Notes: generated by a model not told the origin, from the letters alone. 64,000 nt of DNA from Actinomyces sp. Marseille-P3109 (GCF_900323545.1 NZ_OOHN01000008.1:391941-455940), one strand, 5' to 3'; positions 16,789 to 25,339 are shown, numbered from the stretch's first letter. Translations and numbers: made by a program.

Positions 16789-18081
16789 ATGACCGTCTCC
16801 ACCACTTCAGCCGCGTCAACCGAGCCAACCGCTTCAGCCTCCTCCGCCTCCACGGCAGTGGAGCCCATGAACCTCAAGATCCCGCTCACCGGCGTTGTTG
16901 CGCTCCTCCTCCAGGGACTCATGGCAGTGGGCGCCCACGGCTCGACCACCTTCAACCTCACCGCCTCCTCCGACCTCTTCCGGCTCGGGGCCCCCACGCT
17001 CAACGCGCGCCTGGTCATCCTCGTTGCGGCCGGGATCGTCGTCGCGGCCACAGCCGTCGCCTTCCACCGGGCCCGGAGTCGCAGCAGGATCCCGACCTGG
17101 GTCACCGTCCTCATCGGTATCGGATTCGTCATCGCCTTCCTGGCGTGGGCCGGTGCCGGGCGCAACGGCGTCATCCCCCTGGTGACCATCCTGTCCTCCG
17201 CGCTGGGACTGAGCGTCCCCCTCGTCTACGGGTCGCTCGCCGGGATCATCGGGGAGCGCTCGGGCACCATCAACATCGCCATCGAGGGACAGCTCCTGGG
17301 CGGGGCCTTCCTGGGCGCTGTCGTCGCCTCGGCCTGCTCCAGCCCGTGGGTGGGACTCGTGTCCGCACCCGTGGCCGGAGTCCTCGTGGCGCTCCTGCTG
17401 GCCCTGTTCGGCCTGCGCTACCGGGTCAACCAGATCGTCGTCGGCGTCGTCCTCAACGTCCTGGTCTCAGGACTGACCGGATTCCTGTTCTCCACCTTCC
17501 TGTCCTCCAGCCCCAGCCTCAACCGGGCCCTGCGCCTGCCCACCCTGGCGGTGCCGGTCCTGTCCCGGATCCCTCTCATCGGGCCGGTCCTCTTCCAGCA
17601 GACGATCCTCGTCTACCTCATGTACGCCGCCGTGGCGATCCTGTCCTACATGCTCTTCCGCTCCCGCTGGGGGCTGCGGCTGCGAGCCTGCGGCGAGCAC
17701 CCCAAGGCCGCCGATACCGTCGGCATCAAGGTGATGCGCACCCGCGTGGCCAACCTCGCCCTGGCCGGGGCGCTGGCGGGACTGGGCGGCGCCTTCTTCA
17801 CCGTCGGCTCGGGCCTGTCCTTCGACAATGACATGACCGCCGGCAACGGATACATCGCCCTGGCCGCCATGATCCTGGGCGCCTGGCGGCCCCTGGGATC
17901 ACTGGGCGCGGCGGTGCTCTTCGGCTTCGCCACCTCCGTGGCCCAGACCTTGCCGGTCATCGGCAGCTCCGTCTCACCCGACATCATCTCCATGATCCCT
18001 TACATCGTCACGATCCTGGCGGTGGCCGGCTTCGTGGGCAAGGTACGCGCGCCCGCCGCCGAGGGAGTGCCCTACCCGTGA
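16789..18081 (+). CDS. Nucleoside ABC importer permease 2
   Basis: 430 residues, many hydrophobic segments. The family hallmark SLAGIIGERSGTINIAIEGQLLGGAF lies near residue 145 and VNQIVVGVVLNVL follows, as in YufQ/NupQ-type permeases. It begins 3 nt after permease 1, and its stop overlaps the GTG of cytidine deaminase by 4 nt, tying uptake directly to catabolism. It is the second half of the channel. Confidence 0.9.
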   Translation: MTVSTTSAASTEPTASASSASTAVEPMNLKIPLTGVVALLLQGLMAVGAHGSTTFNLTASSDLFRLGAPTLNARLVILVAAGIVVAATAVAFHRARSRSRIPTWVTVLIGIGFVIAFLAWAGAGRNGVIPLVTILSSALGLSVPLVYGSLAGIIGERSGTINIAIEGQLLGGAFLGAVVASACSSPWVGLVSAPVAGVLVALLLALFGLRYRVNQIVVGVVLNVLVSGLTGFLFSTFLSSSPSLNRALRLPTLAVPVLSRIPLIGPVLFQQTILVYLMYAAVAILSYMLFRSRWGLRLRACGEHPKAADTVGIKVMRTRVANLALAGALAGLGGAFFTVGSGLSFDNDMTAGNGYIALAAMILGAWRPLGSLGAAVLFGFATSVAQTLPVIGSSVSPDIISMIPYIVTILAVAGFVGKVRAPAAEGVPYP

Positions 18082-18563
18082 CCAGTCCCGCCGGCGCCCC
18101 GGAGAGCGGGGCAGTGAATCCAGCCGTGGCCCCATCTGTCGCCCCCGCCGCCCTGACCGACGTCGACTGGCAGAACCTGCACGACCTCGCCGTCGAGGCC
18201 ATGACTCACGCCTACGCCCCCTATTCCCGCTTCAAGGTCGGTGCCGCCGCCCTGGTCGATGACGGCCGTCTCGTCTCGGGCTGCAACGTGGAGAACGCCG
18301 GCTACGGCGTCACGCTGTGCGCCGAGTGCGGGCTCGTCTCCGAGCTCATCCGCACCGGGGGCGGGCGCCTGGTTGCCTTCGCCTGCGTGGACGCCCACGG
18401 CCGGGCCTGTGCACCGTGCGGGCGCTGCCGCCAGCTCCTGGGCGAGCACGCCGCCGACGGTATGGTGCTGGCCATGCCCTCGGGAATGATGTCCATCGAC
18501 GAGGTCCTGCCCGACCGCTTCACCGCCGCCGACGTCGAACGCGTCGTCGGTCAGCACAGCTGA
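18078..18563 (+). CDS. cdd: Cytidine deaminase
   Basis: 161 residues. The tetrameric-type CDA zinc site is complete: Cys81-Ala-Glu83 (in the motif VTLCAECG, replacing the commoner CAER) and Cys114-Gly-Arg-Cys117. CNVENAGYG precedes it as the nucleoside-binding loop. An extra 25-residue Ala/Pro-rich N-terminal tail is unusual for the family. The enzyme converts cytidine and deoxycytidine to uridine and deoxyuridine. It starts with GTG, coupled to the permease gene. Confidence 0.93.
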   Translation: MTSPAGAPESGAVNPAVAPSVAPAALTDVDWQNLHDLAVEAMTHAYAPYSRFKVGAAALVDDGRLVSGCNVENAGYGVTLCAECGLVSELIRTGGGRLVAFACVDAHGRACAPCGRCRQLLGEHAADGMVLAMPSGMMSIDEVLPDRFTAADVERVVGQHS

Positions 18564-18613
18564 CGAGCAGCCGGCTCATGAAGCAGCCGACGAGCACAGA
18601 TGAGGAGAGCCCC

Positions 18614-19960
18614 GTGACCGTTCCCGCCACCCCGCTGGCCGTCGAGCCCTTCGACGCCGTCGATGTCATCGCTTCCAAGCGCGATGGCGCCGCCCTGACC
18701 GACGCCCAGATCGACTGGGTCGTGGACGCCTACACCCGCGGCGTCGTCGCCGAGGAGCAGATGAGCTCCCTGGCCATGGCCATCTACCTGCGCGGCATGA
18801 GCCGGGCCGAGATCGCCCGCTGGACCAGTGCAATGATCGACTCCGGGGAACGCATGGACTTCTCCGGACTCGGCCGCCCGACGGCTGACAAGCACTCCAC
18901 CGGGGGAGTGGGGGACAAGATCACCCTGCCGCTGGCGCCCCTCGTGGCCGTCTTCGGTGTGAGCGTCCCCCAGCTTTCCGGGCGCGGGCTAGGGCACACC
19001 GGCGGGACCCTGGACAAGATGGAGTCCATTCCCGGCTGGCGGGCCGACCTCAGCAACGAGGAGATCCTGGCGATGCTCGACGCCGGCGGCCCCGGTGCCG
19101 TCATCTGCGCTGCCGGGGCGGGCCTCGCCCCCGCCGACAAGCGCCTCTACGCCCTGCGCGACACCACCGCCACCGTTTCCTGCGTCCCGCTCATCGCCTC
19201 GTCGATCATGTCCAAGAAGATCGCCGAGGGCACCGGAGCGCTCGTCCTGGACGTCAAGGTCGGTTCGGGCGCCTTCATGAAGGAGCTCGACCAGGCCCGC
19301 GAGCTCGCCTCCACCATGGTGGCCCTGGGCACCGATGCCGGCGTCACCACCCGGGCCCTGCTCACCGATATGTCCACCCCGCTCGGGCTCACCGCCGGCA
19401 ACGCCCTCGAGGTCGCCGAGACCCTCGAGGTACTCGCAGGCGGGGGACCGTCCGACGTCGTCGATCTCACCGTCGCCCTGGCACTGGAGATGTGCGCCGC
19501 CGCCGGTAGGCCCGTGGGGGAGGACCAGGCCCGCGATGCCCTTGCCGACGGGCGCGCCATGGACGTCTGGCGAGACATGGTCAGCCGCCAGGGAGGGGAC
19601 CCGGACGCGCCCCTGCCCCAGGCGCCCGAGACCGAGGCCGTCACCGCCCCGGCCGACGGCGTCCTCACCACCCTGGACGCCCTCGCCGTCGGGGTGGCGG
19701 CCTGGCGCCTCGGGGCCGGGCGCGCCCGCAAGGAGGACCCGGTCCAGGCCGTCGCCGGCGTCACCATGCACGCCAAGCCCGGGGACCCGGTTCGCGCTGG
19801 CCAGCCGCTGCTCACTCTGCACACCGCAACCCCCGAGCGCTTCGCCCGTGCTCGGGAGGCGCTCGCGGGCGGCATCGTCATCTCCCAGGACGGATCCCCG
19901 GAGGCCGCCGACGCCGCCGCCCGCCGTGAGCGCGGCGTCGTCCTGGAGCGGATCGGATGA
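18614..19960 (+). CDS. deoA: Thymidine phosphorylase
   Basis: 448 residues from the GTG at 18614, chosen because GAGGAGAG lies at 18602-18609; an in-frame ATG at 18578 would add 12 residues. The family signature SGRGLGHTGGTLDKMESIPG and the phosphate-binding KHSTGGVGDK are intact. The C-terminal barrel-sandwich domain is present. It phosphorolyses thymidine and deoxyuridine to the base and 2-deoxyribose-1-phosphate, supplying the sugar finally cleaved by DeoC. Its stop overlaps the start of the next, uncharacterised gene by 4 nt. Confidence 0.94.
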   Translation: MTVPATPLAVEPFDAVDVIASKRDGAALTDAQIDWVVDAYTRGVVAEEQMSSLAMAIYLRGMSRAEIARWTSAMIDSGERMDFSGLGRPTADKHSTGGVGDKITLPLAPLVAVFGVSVPQLSGRGLGHTGGTLDKMESIPGWRADLSNEEILAMLDAGGPGAVICAAGAGLAPADKRLYALRDTTATVSCVPLIASSIMSKKIAEGTGALVLDVKVGSGAFMKELDQARELASTMVALGTDAGVTTRALLTDMSTPLGLTAGNALEVAETLEVLAGGGPSDVVDLTVALALEMCAAAGRPVGEDQARDALADGRAMDVWRDMVSRQGGDPDAPLPQAPETEAVTAPADGVLTTLDALAVGVAAWRLGAGRARKEDPVQAVAGVTMHAKPGDPVRAGQPLLTLHTATPERFARAREALAGGIVISQDGSPEAADAAARRERGVVLERIG

Positions 19961-20772
19961 CCTGGAAGACAGGGGCCCACTCGACCGGGCCCGGGATCGT
20001 GGCGCGTGTCGTCAACTCCCGGCTACGGGTGGGGCGCCCGATCCGGGCAGGCCAAGCCGTCACCTTGACCCAGACGGACGGAACCACCTGCGGGCCCACC
20101 TGCCTCCTGGCCGCCCGTCTGCTCCTGGCACCCTCAGAGCGCTGGGCCCTCACGGGCGAGTTCACCTGGGAGGAGGCTGCGTCGTCGGAGCCCGGCCGGG
20201 AGGGAAAGAGACTGGATGCTCTTCTGTCTCGCCAGCAGCTGCGTATCCAACGGGCCATGAATGTCCGTGGCCTGGGCCCCATGCCCTGGCCGAGGGCGCT
20301 CGGCTCCACGCCCTGGTCCGTGGCCCGGCAGATGACCGGGATCGCGAGCGCCTGCGCACCGGGCAGCGGGTGTCATCGCTACATCGTGAGGTGGGTGAGC
20401 GACCACGGCCCCGCCTGGGGGCGTGAGGTCGCCTCGATCCGTGAGGCGTTGGCCGGTGGGCTCCCGGTCCTCCTGGTCACCAGCGGTCCGCTCGTCCTCG
20501 ATCGCGACGCTGCAACTGGGACTGCTCGGGGAACTCGGCTGCGTACCGCCTTGGCCCAGGCCCCGGCCGTTCCCCGCCACTACGTCCTGGCCCTGCCCTG
20601 GCAGACCGTCGAGCAGGACGACCCCGGTGAGGGAAACGCGCACATCTACGAGCCCTCCAGCGGATCGGTGCGGGCCCTCGACCTGACCGCCCCGCGCGAT
20701 CCGCACCGCCCCGGCCCCCGCGAGCTCGGTGGCTGGCCCCGCGTCCTCGCCGTCATCGCGCCCGAAAACTGA
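19957..20772 (+). CDS. Uncharacterised C39-peptidase-like protein
   Basis: 271 residues with no signal peptide or membrane segment, so probably cytosolic. I do not recognise an established family. The layout resembles papain-like C39 cysteine peptidases: a Gln and Cys close together in TQTDGTTCGPTCL (Gln39, Cys45), a buried helix after the Cys, a LAGGLPVLLVTSGP strand near 165-178, His208 in PRHYVLALPW, and an acidic residue in HIYEPSSGSV (Glu232). In typical C39 folds the third residue is Asp or Asn. The ATG overlaps the deoA stop (ATGA), so it is expressed with the nucleoside operon. Activity and substrate are unknown; it may also be a non-catalytic relative. Confidence 0.6.
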   Translation: MTWKTGAHSTGPGIVARVVNSRLRVGRPIRAGQAVTLTQTDGTTCGPTCLLAARLLLAPSERWALTGEFTWEEAASSEPGREGKRLDALLSRQQLRIQRAMNVRGLGPMPWPRALGSTPWSVARQMTGIASACAPGSGCHRYIVRWVSDHGPAWGREVASIREALAGGLPVLLVTSGPLVLDRDAATGTARGTRLRTALAQAPAVPRHYVLALPWQTVEQDDPGEGNAHIYEPSSGSVRALDLTAPRDPHRPGPRELGGWPRVLAVIAPEN

Positions 20773-20836
20773 CCAGCAAGAGTATTATCCTGACTCAAGG
20801 GGTGGGAAAAGGTTCCGCGTCCTGAAAGGTGGGTGC

Positions 20837-21061
20837 GTGTTCTCTTTATCCGCGCCGGAAGCGGCGCTTGTCCTGCTGTATGTTGCAGGTGTGGTCTCAG
20901 CGCTGTACGTCTTTGTCGGTGCAAGAGGAGTTCGTAGCGCTGTGGTGCTATTGTGCGCCTTCTCCCTTCCAGTTCTGGGGTCGGTGATTGCCGTAGTGCT
21001 CGCGGTTGCAAGGGTGCGAAACGGGCGCGCCAGCTCGCGTTCTGGTGAAGGCAGTCCATGA
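20837..21061 (+). CDS. Small two-helix membrane protein
   Basis: 74 residues from a GTG at 20837 with AAAGGTGGG just upstream. Two hydrophobic helices (about residues 6-25 and 32-55) are separated by a short basic loop (VGARGVRS) and followed by a basic, Ser-rich tail. It resembles in outline the PLDc_N-type small membrane proteins, but I cannot name it. Codon use is less GC-biased than in the flanking deo genes, as in the VOC gene that follows. Confidence 0.5.
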   Translation: MFSLSAPEAALVLLYVAGVVSALYVFVGARGVRSAVVLLCAFSLPVLGSVIAVVLAVARVRNGRASSRSGEGSP

Positions 21062-21089
21062 CGAGAACCAGTGATGTGGAGTGATATCT

Positions 21090-21440
21090 ATGTCGATACA
21101 ACGAGCCGTGCCGCTCATCACTGTGAGCGATCTCGATGCCGCCATCGAGGCATACCGTCGCATCACCGGTATGGAGGTGATCATGAATCATGGTTGGATT
21201 GCAACCCTGTCTCCGCCAGGAGATCGTTCTGTTCAAATCAGTTTGATCACTTCTGATCCCACTGCTTCTGTCAATCCGTCTGTCTCCGTTGAGGTGGATG
21301 ATCTGGATGGCGCGTATAGGATTGCTCGGGAGAGCGGGTGGGAGATCGTGCATGATCTCGCTGTGGAAGAGTGGGGGGTGCGTCGTTTCTTCTTTCGGGA
21401 TGCTGATGGAAACATCATCAACGTCCTTTCTCATCTGTGA
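21090..21440 (+). CDS. VOC-superfamily (glyoxalase-like) protein
   Basis: 116 residues from the ATG at 21090, placed 8 nt after GGAG. A single VOC module pair is visible: PLITVSDLDAAIEAYRRITGM at the N-terminus and WGVRRFFFRDADGNIINVL at the C-terminus, with a Glu in VEVDDLD. Related proteins are glyoxalases, dioxygenases or antibiotic-binding proteins; no substrate can be assigned. Third codon positions are much less GC-rich than in the surrounding genes, suggesting lateral acquisition together with the small membrane gene upstream. Confidence 0.8.
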   Translation: MSIQRAVPLITVSDLDAAIEAYRRITGMEVIMNHGWIATLSPPGDRSVQISLITSDPTASVNPSVSVEVDDLDGAYRIARESGWEIVHDLAVEEWGVRRFFFRDADGNIINVLSHL

Positions 21441-21531
21441 TTCCAGCGTCGATGGTGTGTCGCGTGGTTGGTTATTGCCGACATAAGGCAGGTCGGTCCA
21501 TGATGGGGTGAACGCTCTCGAAAGGAACCCC

Positions 21532-22185
21532 ATGATTACGCGCGCCCAGATCGCCTCCCTTATCGACCACACCCTTCTCAAGCCCGAGGCCACCGCTGCT
21601 CAGGTCGACGCGCTCGTCGCCGAGGCCGCCGCCCTGGGCGCCTACAGCGTGTGCATCTCCCCGAGCCTCCTCCCGCTGAACCTGCCTGCCGGTCTGCACC
21701 TGGCCACGGTCTGCGGCTTCCCCTCAGGTGCTCACGCCACCTCCGTCAAGGCCGCTGAGGCCGCCGACGCCGTTGCCAAGGGGGCCGAGGAGGTCGACAT
21801 GGTCGTCAACCTCCGCCTCGTCAAGGAAGGTGACTTCGACGCTGTCGAGGCTGACATCCGCGGCGTGCGAGAGGCCTGCCAGGGCGCCCTCCTCAAGGTC
21901 ATCATCGAGTCCGCCGCTCTCACCGATGATGAGATCGTCGCCACCTGCCGCGCCGCGGAGGTCGCCGGAGCCGACTTCGTCAAGACCTCCACCGGCTTCC
22001 ACCCCGCCGGCGGGGCCTCCACCCACGCCGTCGCCCTCATGCGCGCCACCGTCGGAGACCGTCTCGGCGTCAAGGCCTCCGGCGGCATCCGCACTGCCGC
22101 CGACGCTCTCGCCATGGTCGAGGCCGGTGCCAATCGTCTGGGGCTGTCCGCCACTGCCGCTGTCCTGGAGGGGCTGGACGACTGA
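21532..22185 (+). CDS. deoC: Deoxyribose-phosphate aldolase
   Basis: 217 residues from the ATG at 21532, with GAAAGGAA directly upstream. The class I aldolase residues are all present: Asp89 in EVDMVVN, the Schiff-base Lys151 in DFVKTSTGF, and Lys181 in [20 protein letters not shown] opens the barrel as usual. It cleaves 2-deoxyribose-5-phosphate to acetaldehyde and glyceraldehyde-3-phosphate, finishing the pathway begun by the importer, Cdd and DeoA upstream. Confidence 0.95.
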   Translation: MITRAQIASLIDHTLLKPEATAAQVDALVAEAAALGAYSVCISPSLLPLNLPAGLHLATVCGFPSGAHATSVKAAEAADAVAKGAEEVDMVVNLRLVKEGDFDAVEADIRGVREACQGALLKVIIESAALTDDEIVATCRAAEVAGADFVKTSTGFHPAGGASTHAVALMRATVGDRLGVKASGGIRTAADALAMVEAGANRLGLSATAAVLEGLDD

Positions 22186-22213
22186 GGAGTCCGTGTCTCG
22201 CTGAGAACCACTG

Positions 22214-22241
22214 ACGGGCCCGGCGTCACCGCCGGGCCCGT
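22214..22241 (+). terminator. Terminator after deoC
   Basis: Perfect 12-bp stem, ACGGGCCCGGCG at 22214-22225 with its complement at 22230-22241 and loop TCAC. It starts about 28 nt after the deoC stop, and the sequence GCTTG follows. Confidence 0.8.
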
Positions 22242-22282
22242 GCTTGTGCGCGCAAGGAGTGCGTCAGGAAGAGTGCCTCAAC

Positions 22283-22313
22283 TTGCAAGGTTTCGGGTAC
22301 CCGAAACTATACT
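22283..22313 (+). promoter_or_regulatory. Promoter and palindromic operator of metal importer
   Basis: A -35-like TTGCAA (22283-22288) and -10 TATACT (22308-22313) flank the perfect 16-bp palindrome TTTCGGGTACCCGAAA at 22291-22306. A repressor bound there would block RNA polymerase directly. The -10 ends 7 nt before the ATG at 22321, so the mRNA should be leaderless. The regulator (DtxR/MntR or Zur type) is not encoded nearby. Confidence 0.7.
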
Positions 22314-22320
22314 CGGCGCT

Positions 22321-23523
22321 ATGAGAACCGCCCCCACTATGAGTCGCCGCAGCGCCGCGGCGCTCGCCTGCCTCGCCCTGTCCCTTCCGACCCTGGTGGC
22401 CTGCGGTCGCAGTTCCACCTCGTCCGATGAGTCAGGTACGGTCAAGGCTGTCGCCTCCACCACCCAGATCTGCGACTACATCACCCAGCTCGCCACCGGA
22501 GACGCTTCCAGCGACCTCTCCTTCGACCGCACTGGAGCCGATGGCAAGACCCAGCACTTCGGCGCCGACGCCGCCAAGGCCAAGTCCCGCCTCAAGCTCA
22601 CCTGCCTGCTCGCCCCCAACGCCTCGGCGCACGAGCACGATATGACTACGGCCCAGTCCAAGGCCCTGTCCAAGGCGGACCTCTTCTTCGTCTCCGGCGT
22701 CGACCTGGAGCACTTCCTCGACTCCGCCGTCGACTCCACCGGTTTCAAGGGCACCATGGTGGTGACCTCCGGTGTGGCCGGAGCGGCCGACGTCGATGAC
22801 CTCGCCGCTCAGAAGAAGAAGGAGGAGGCCAAGCCCTACAAGGTCGATCGGGGCAGCGCCAAGGTCGAGGTGGCCAAGTGGCCCTTCCCCCCTGAGGAGG
22901 GGGAGAGTGAGCCCGAGTTCCGCTTCGACCCCCACGTGTGGACCTCTCCGAAGAACGCCATCGTCCAGGTCACCAACATCGGCGCTGCCCTCGAGAAGGC
23001 CGCACCCGACCAGGCCGGTGTCTTCCACAGTCACGTGGACGCCTACGTCGCCAAGCTCAAGGCTCTCGATGAGTGGGCGGCCAGCTCCCTGAACTCGGTG
23101 CCACAGGACAAGCGGGTCCTGTTCACCAGCCACGACGCCTTCGGTTACTTCAGCAACGAGTTCGGAGTGAAGTTCGAGGGCGCTGCCCTGTCCGACTTCA
23201 ACGCCCAGCAGGACGCCACCGCCGACAAGATCCAGCAGACCGCTGACAAGGTCAAGGCCTCCGGCGCCGTGGCCATCTTCGCCGAGAACTCCAACAACCC
23301 CAAGTCAGTCCAGAAGGTCGCCGAGGTCGCCGGGGTCAAGCCCGTCATTGGCGACGAGGCCCTCTACGGCGACTCCCTGGGCACCCCCGGCTCCGACGGC
23401 GAGACCTACATCGGCTCCATCCTCCACAACGTCTCCAACCTCACCAAGGCCTGGGGTGGAACGGTGACTGAGATCCCCGCCGACCTCGCCCAGTGGACCC
23501 CCAAGGCATCCGACGTCAAGTGA
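22321..23523 (+). CDS. Zinc/manganese-binding ABC lipoprotein (ZnuA/TroA family)
   Basis: 400 residues with a lipoprotein signal (lipobox LVAC, Cys28). The cluster A-I metal-binding fold is evident. Candidate ligands are His104 or His106 in NASAHEHD, His205 in FDPHVW, His271 in FTSHDAFGYF and Asp351 in LYGDSLG. The third His, rather than the Glu of PsaA-type manganese proteins, leans towards zinc. An insert of roughly 30 residues with Cys51 and Cys95 precedes the first ligand. It delivers metal to the permeases encoded downstream. The start is an ATG immediately after the promoter, without a ribosome-binding site. Confidence 0.88.
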   Translation: MRTAPTMSRRSAAALACLALSLPTLVACGRSSTSSDESGTVKAVASTTQICDYITQLATGDASSDLSFDRTGADGKTQHFGADAAKAKSRLKLTCLLAPNASAHEHDMTTAQSKALSKADLFFVSGVDLEHFLDSAVDSTGFKGTMVVTSGVAGAADVDDLAAQKKKEEAKPYKVDRGSAKVEVAKWPFPPEEGESEPEFRFDPHVWTSPKNAIVQVTNIGAALEKAAPDQAGVFHSHVDAYVAKLKALDEWAASSLNSVPQDKRVLFTSHDAFGYFSNEFGVKFEGAALSDFNAQQDATADKIQQTADKVKASGAVAIFAENSNNPKSVQKVAEVAGVKPVIGDEALYGDSLGTPGSDGETYIGSILHNVSNLTKAWGGTVTEIPADLAQWTPKASDVK

Positions 23524-23531
23524 GGCAACAC

Positions 23532-24332
23532 ATGACAGACCCCCGCGATCCCGCACCCGCCTCGGCCGAGCCGGTCGTCAGCCTGGAGGACGCCTCCTTC
23601 TCCTACGGCCCCTCCACGGTGCTTACCGGCGTCACCGGGCAGGTCCCGGCCGGACAGGCCCTGGCCCTCGTCGGCCCTAACGGCTCGGGCAAGACCACCC
23701 TCATGCGGGCCCTGCTCGGCATGGTGGTCGTCAGTTCCGGACGGGTGCGGGTCAACGGGGCGGCGCCGGGACGTGCGCCGCGCGGGTCCGTCGGATACGT
23801 TCCCCAGGTCAGCGACCTCGACCCCACCTTCCCCGTCACCGTGCGGGAGGTGGTCCAGATGGGCATGTACTCCCAGCTCGGCATCCTGCGGCGCCCCGGA
23901 GCCCAGACCCGTCGTCGGGCGCTGGAGGCCCTTGAGAGCGTCGGTCTGGCCGACCGGGCCGAGCGGCGTTTCGGAACCCTGTCCGGAGGCCAGCAGCAGC
24001 GGGTCCTCGTCGCCCGCTGCGTGGCCGCCCGGCCCCGTCTCATCCTCCTCGACGAGCCCTTCAACGGCCTGGACCAGCCCAACCGCGAGGCCCTGCTGTC
24101 CATCATCACCGACCTTAAGGAGCATGGCATCTCACTGATCGTCTCCACCCACGACCTCGTCCTGGCCCAGGAGACCTGCGAGCAGGCTGCACTCCTGGCC
24201 GGTCGACAGATCGCCTTCGGGCCGCGTGACGAGGTCCTCGTGGCCCGCTACATCGATGAGGCCTACGGCGGCCACGGCACCACCCGGTTGCTGGGCCTGC
24301 GGTCTGGAGCAGGGGAGGGGGAGTCGCAGTGA
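23532..24332 (+). CDS. Metal ABC importer ATPase (ZnuC-like)
   Basis: 266 residues from the ATG at 23532, 8 nt after the binding-protein stop. Walker A GPNGSGKTT, Q-loop YVPQVSDLD, signature LSGGQQQRVLVARC, Walker B LILLDEPFNGLD and the switch His in STHDL are all intact. YVPQ and EVVQMGMY are typical of the zinc/manganese importer ATPases. The stop overlaps the GTG of the first permease by 4 nt. Confidence 0.92.
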   Translation: MTDPRDPAPASAEPVVSLEDASFSYGPSTVLTGVTGQVPAGQALALVGPNGSGKTTLMRALLGMVVVSSGRVRVNGAAPGRAPRGSVGYVPQVSDLDPTFPVTVREVVQMGMYSQLGILRRPGAQTRRRALEALESVGLADRAERRFGTLSGGQQQRVLVARCVAARPRLILLDEPFNGLDQPNREALLSIITDLKEHGISLIVSTHDLVLAQETCEQAALLAGRQIAFGPRDEVLVARYIDEAYGGHGTTRLLGLRSGAGEGESQ

Positions 24333-25339
24333 ACGGCTTCATGATGCTCTTCAGCCAGATCCTCGAGCAGCTGCGTCTGGCGGCTGAGAACGTCCCCGGC
24401 CTCACGCCTCTGGCCGACGCCCCCTTTCTCTTCCGGCCCCTGGTCATGGTGGTGCTCCTGGGCGTCGTCGCCGGCGTCATCGGCGTCATCATCAACCTGC
24501 GCAGCGCTGAGTTCAGTGCTGAGGCCATGGTCCACGCCGTCTTCCCCGGGATCGTCGCCGGCGCCGTCTACTGGGGGATCAATGCGATTATCCCGGCCGC
24601 TTCCGTCGTTGCCGTTGCCGCGGCCCTGGTGCTGACGATCGTCTCTCACCGCGCGCGTCACCATGAGGCCTCCGAGGCCGGCACCGCCGTCGTCCTCACC
24701 AGCTTCTTCTCCATCGGGCTCATCCTGTCCCTGGCCAAGGGCGACATGTCCGGTCAGCTTGAGGCCCTCATGTTCGGTCGACTCCTGGAGGTCACCGATG
24801 AGCGCCTGGCCCAGGCGCTCATCGTGTGCGCCGTCGCGCTCCTGCTCATCATGGCGACCTGGAAGGAGCAGGTCGCTTACGCCTTCGACCGCACCGGCGC
24901 CCGCGCTTCGGGTCTGCGTCTCCTCGCGCTCGATCTGGTCCTCAACACCGCCATCGCGGCCGCGGTCGTCTCGGCCTCGACGGCGGTGGGGACCCTCCTC
25001 GTCATCGGCTACCTCGTTATCCCCGGAGCGACGGCGCGCATTCTCTCCTCCCGGGTGCGCACCATGGTCCTCATCGCCGTTGTCGTTGGCGTGGGTGGCG
25101 GCTACCTCGGCATGCTGCTCATGGCCCTGCCCGCGACCCTTGACAAACCGGTCTCCCCGCAGGCTGCCGTGGCCCTGGTGATGACCGCGATCTTCCTCCT
25201 CGCCGTGGGTGCCGTCGGCCTGCGCGAGCGGCTCCGCCGGATGCGTGGGGGGACCGGGGGCAGGACAACGACGTTCAGCACAGCGCAGATTCGCGAGACG
25301 ACGCCGAAAGACATGGTCTCGCAGGAGGAGCCGGCATGA
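24329..25339 (+). CDS. Metal ABC importer permease 1 (ZnuB family)
   Basis: 336 residues of the ABC-3 permease family with eight to nine hydrophobic segments. Conserved elements are the early FRPLVMVVLLGVVAGVIGVIINLRSAEFSAEAMVHAVFPG block and VGTLLVIGYLVIPGATAR near the end. GTG start coupled to the ATPase. The stop overlaps the next permease ATG, so the channel is probably a heterodimer. Confidence 0.9.
   Translation: MNGFMMLFSQILEQLRLAAENVPGLTPLADAPFLFRPLVMVVLLGVVAGVIGVIINLRSAEFSAEAMVHAVFPGIVAGAVYWGINAIIPAASVVAVAAALVLTIVSHRARHHEASEAGTAVVLTSFFSIGLILSLAKGDMSGQLEALMFGRLLEVTDERLAQALIVCAVALLLIMATWKEQVAYAFDRTGARASGLRLLALDLVLNTAIAAAVVSASTAVGTLLVIGYLVIPGATARILSSRVRTMVLIAVVVGVGGGYLGMLLMALPATLDKPVSPQAAVALVMTAIFLLAVGAVGLRERLRRMRGGTGGRTTTFSTAQIRETTPKDMVSQEEPA

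Noticed and set aside
16008..17831. 607-codon plus-strand frame across the two nucleoside permeases
   Set aside because: Arg/Pro/His-rich out-of-frame reading. The permease frames show proper membrane helices and family motifs.
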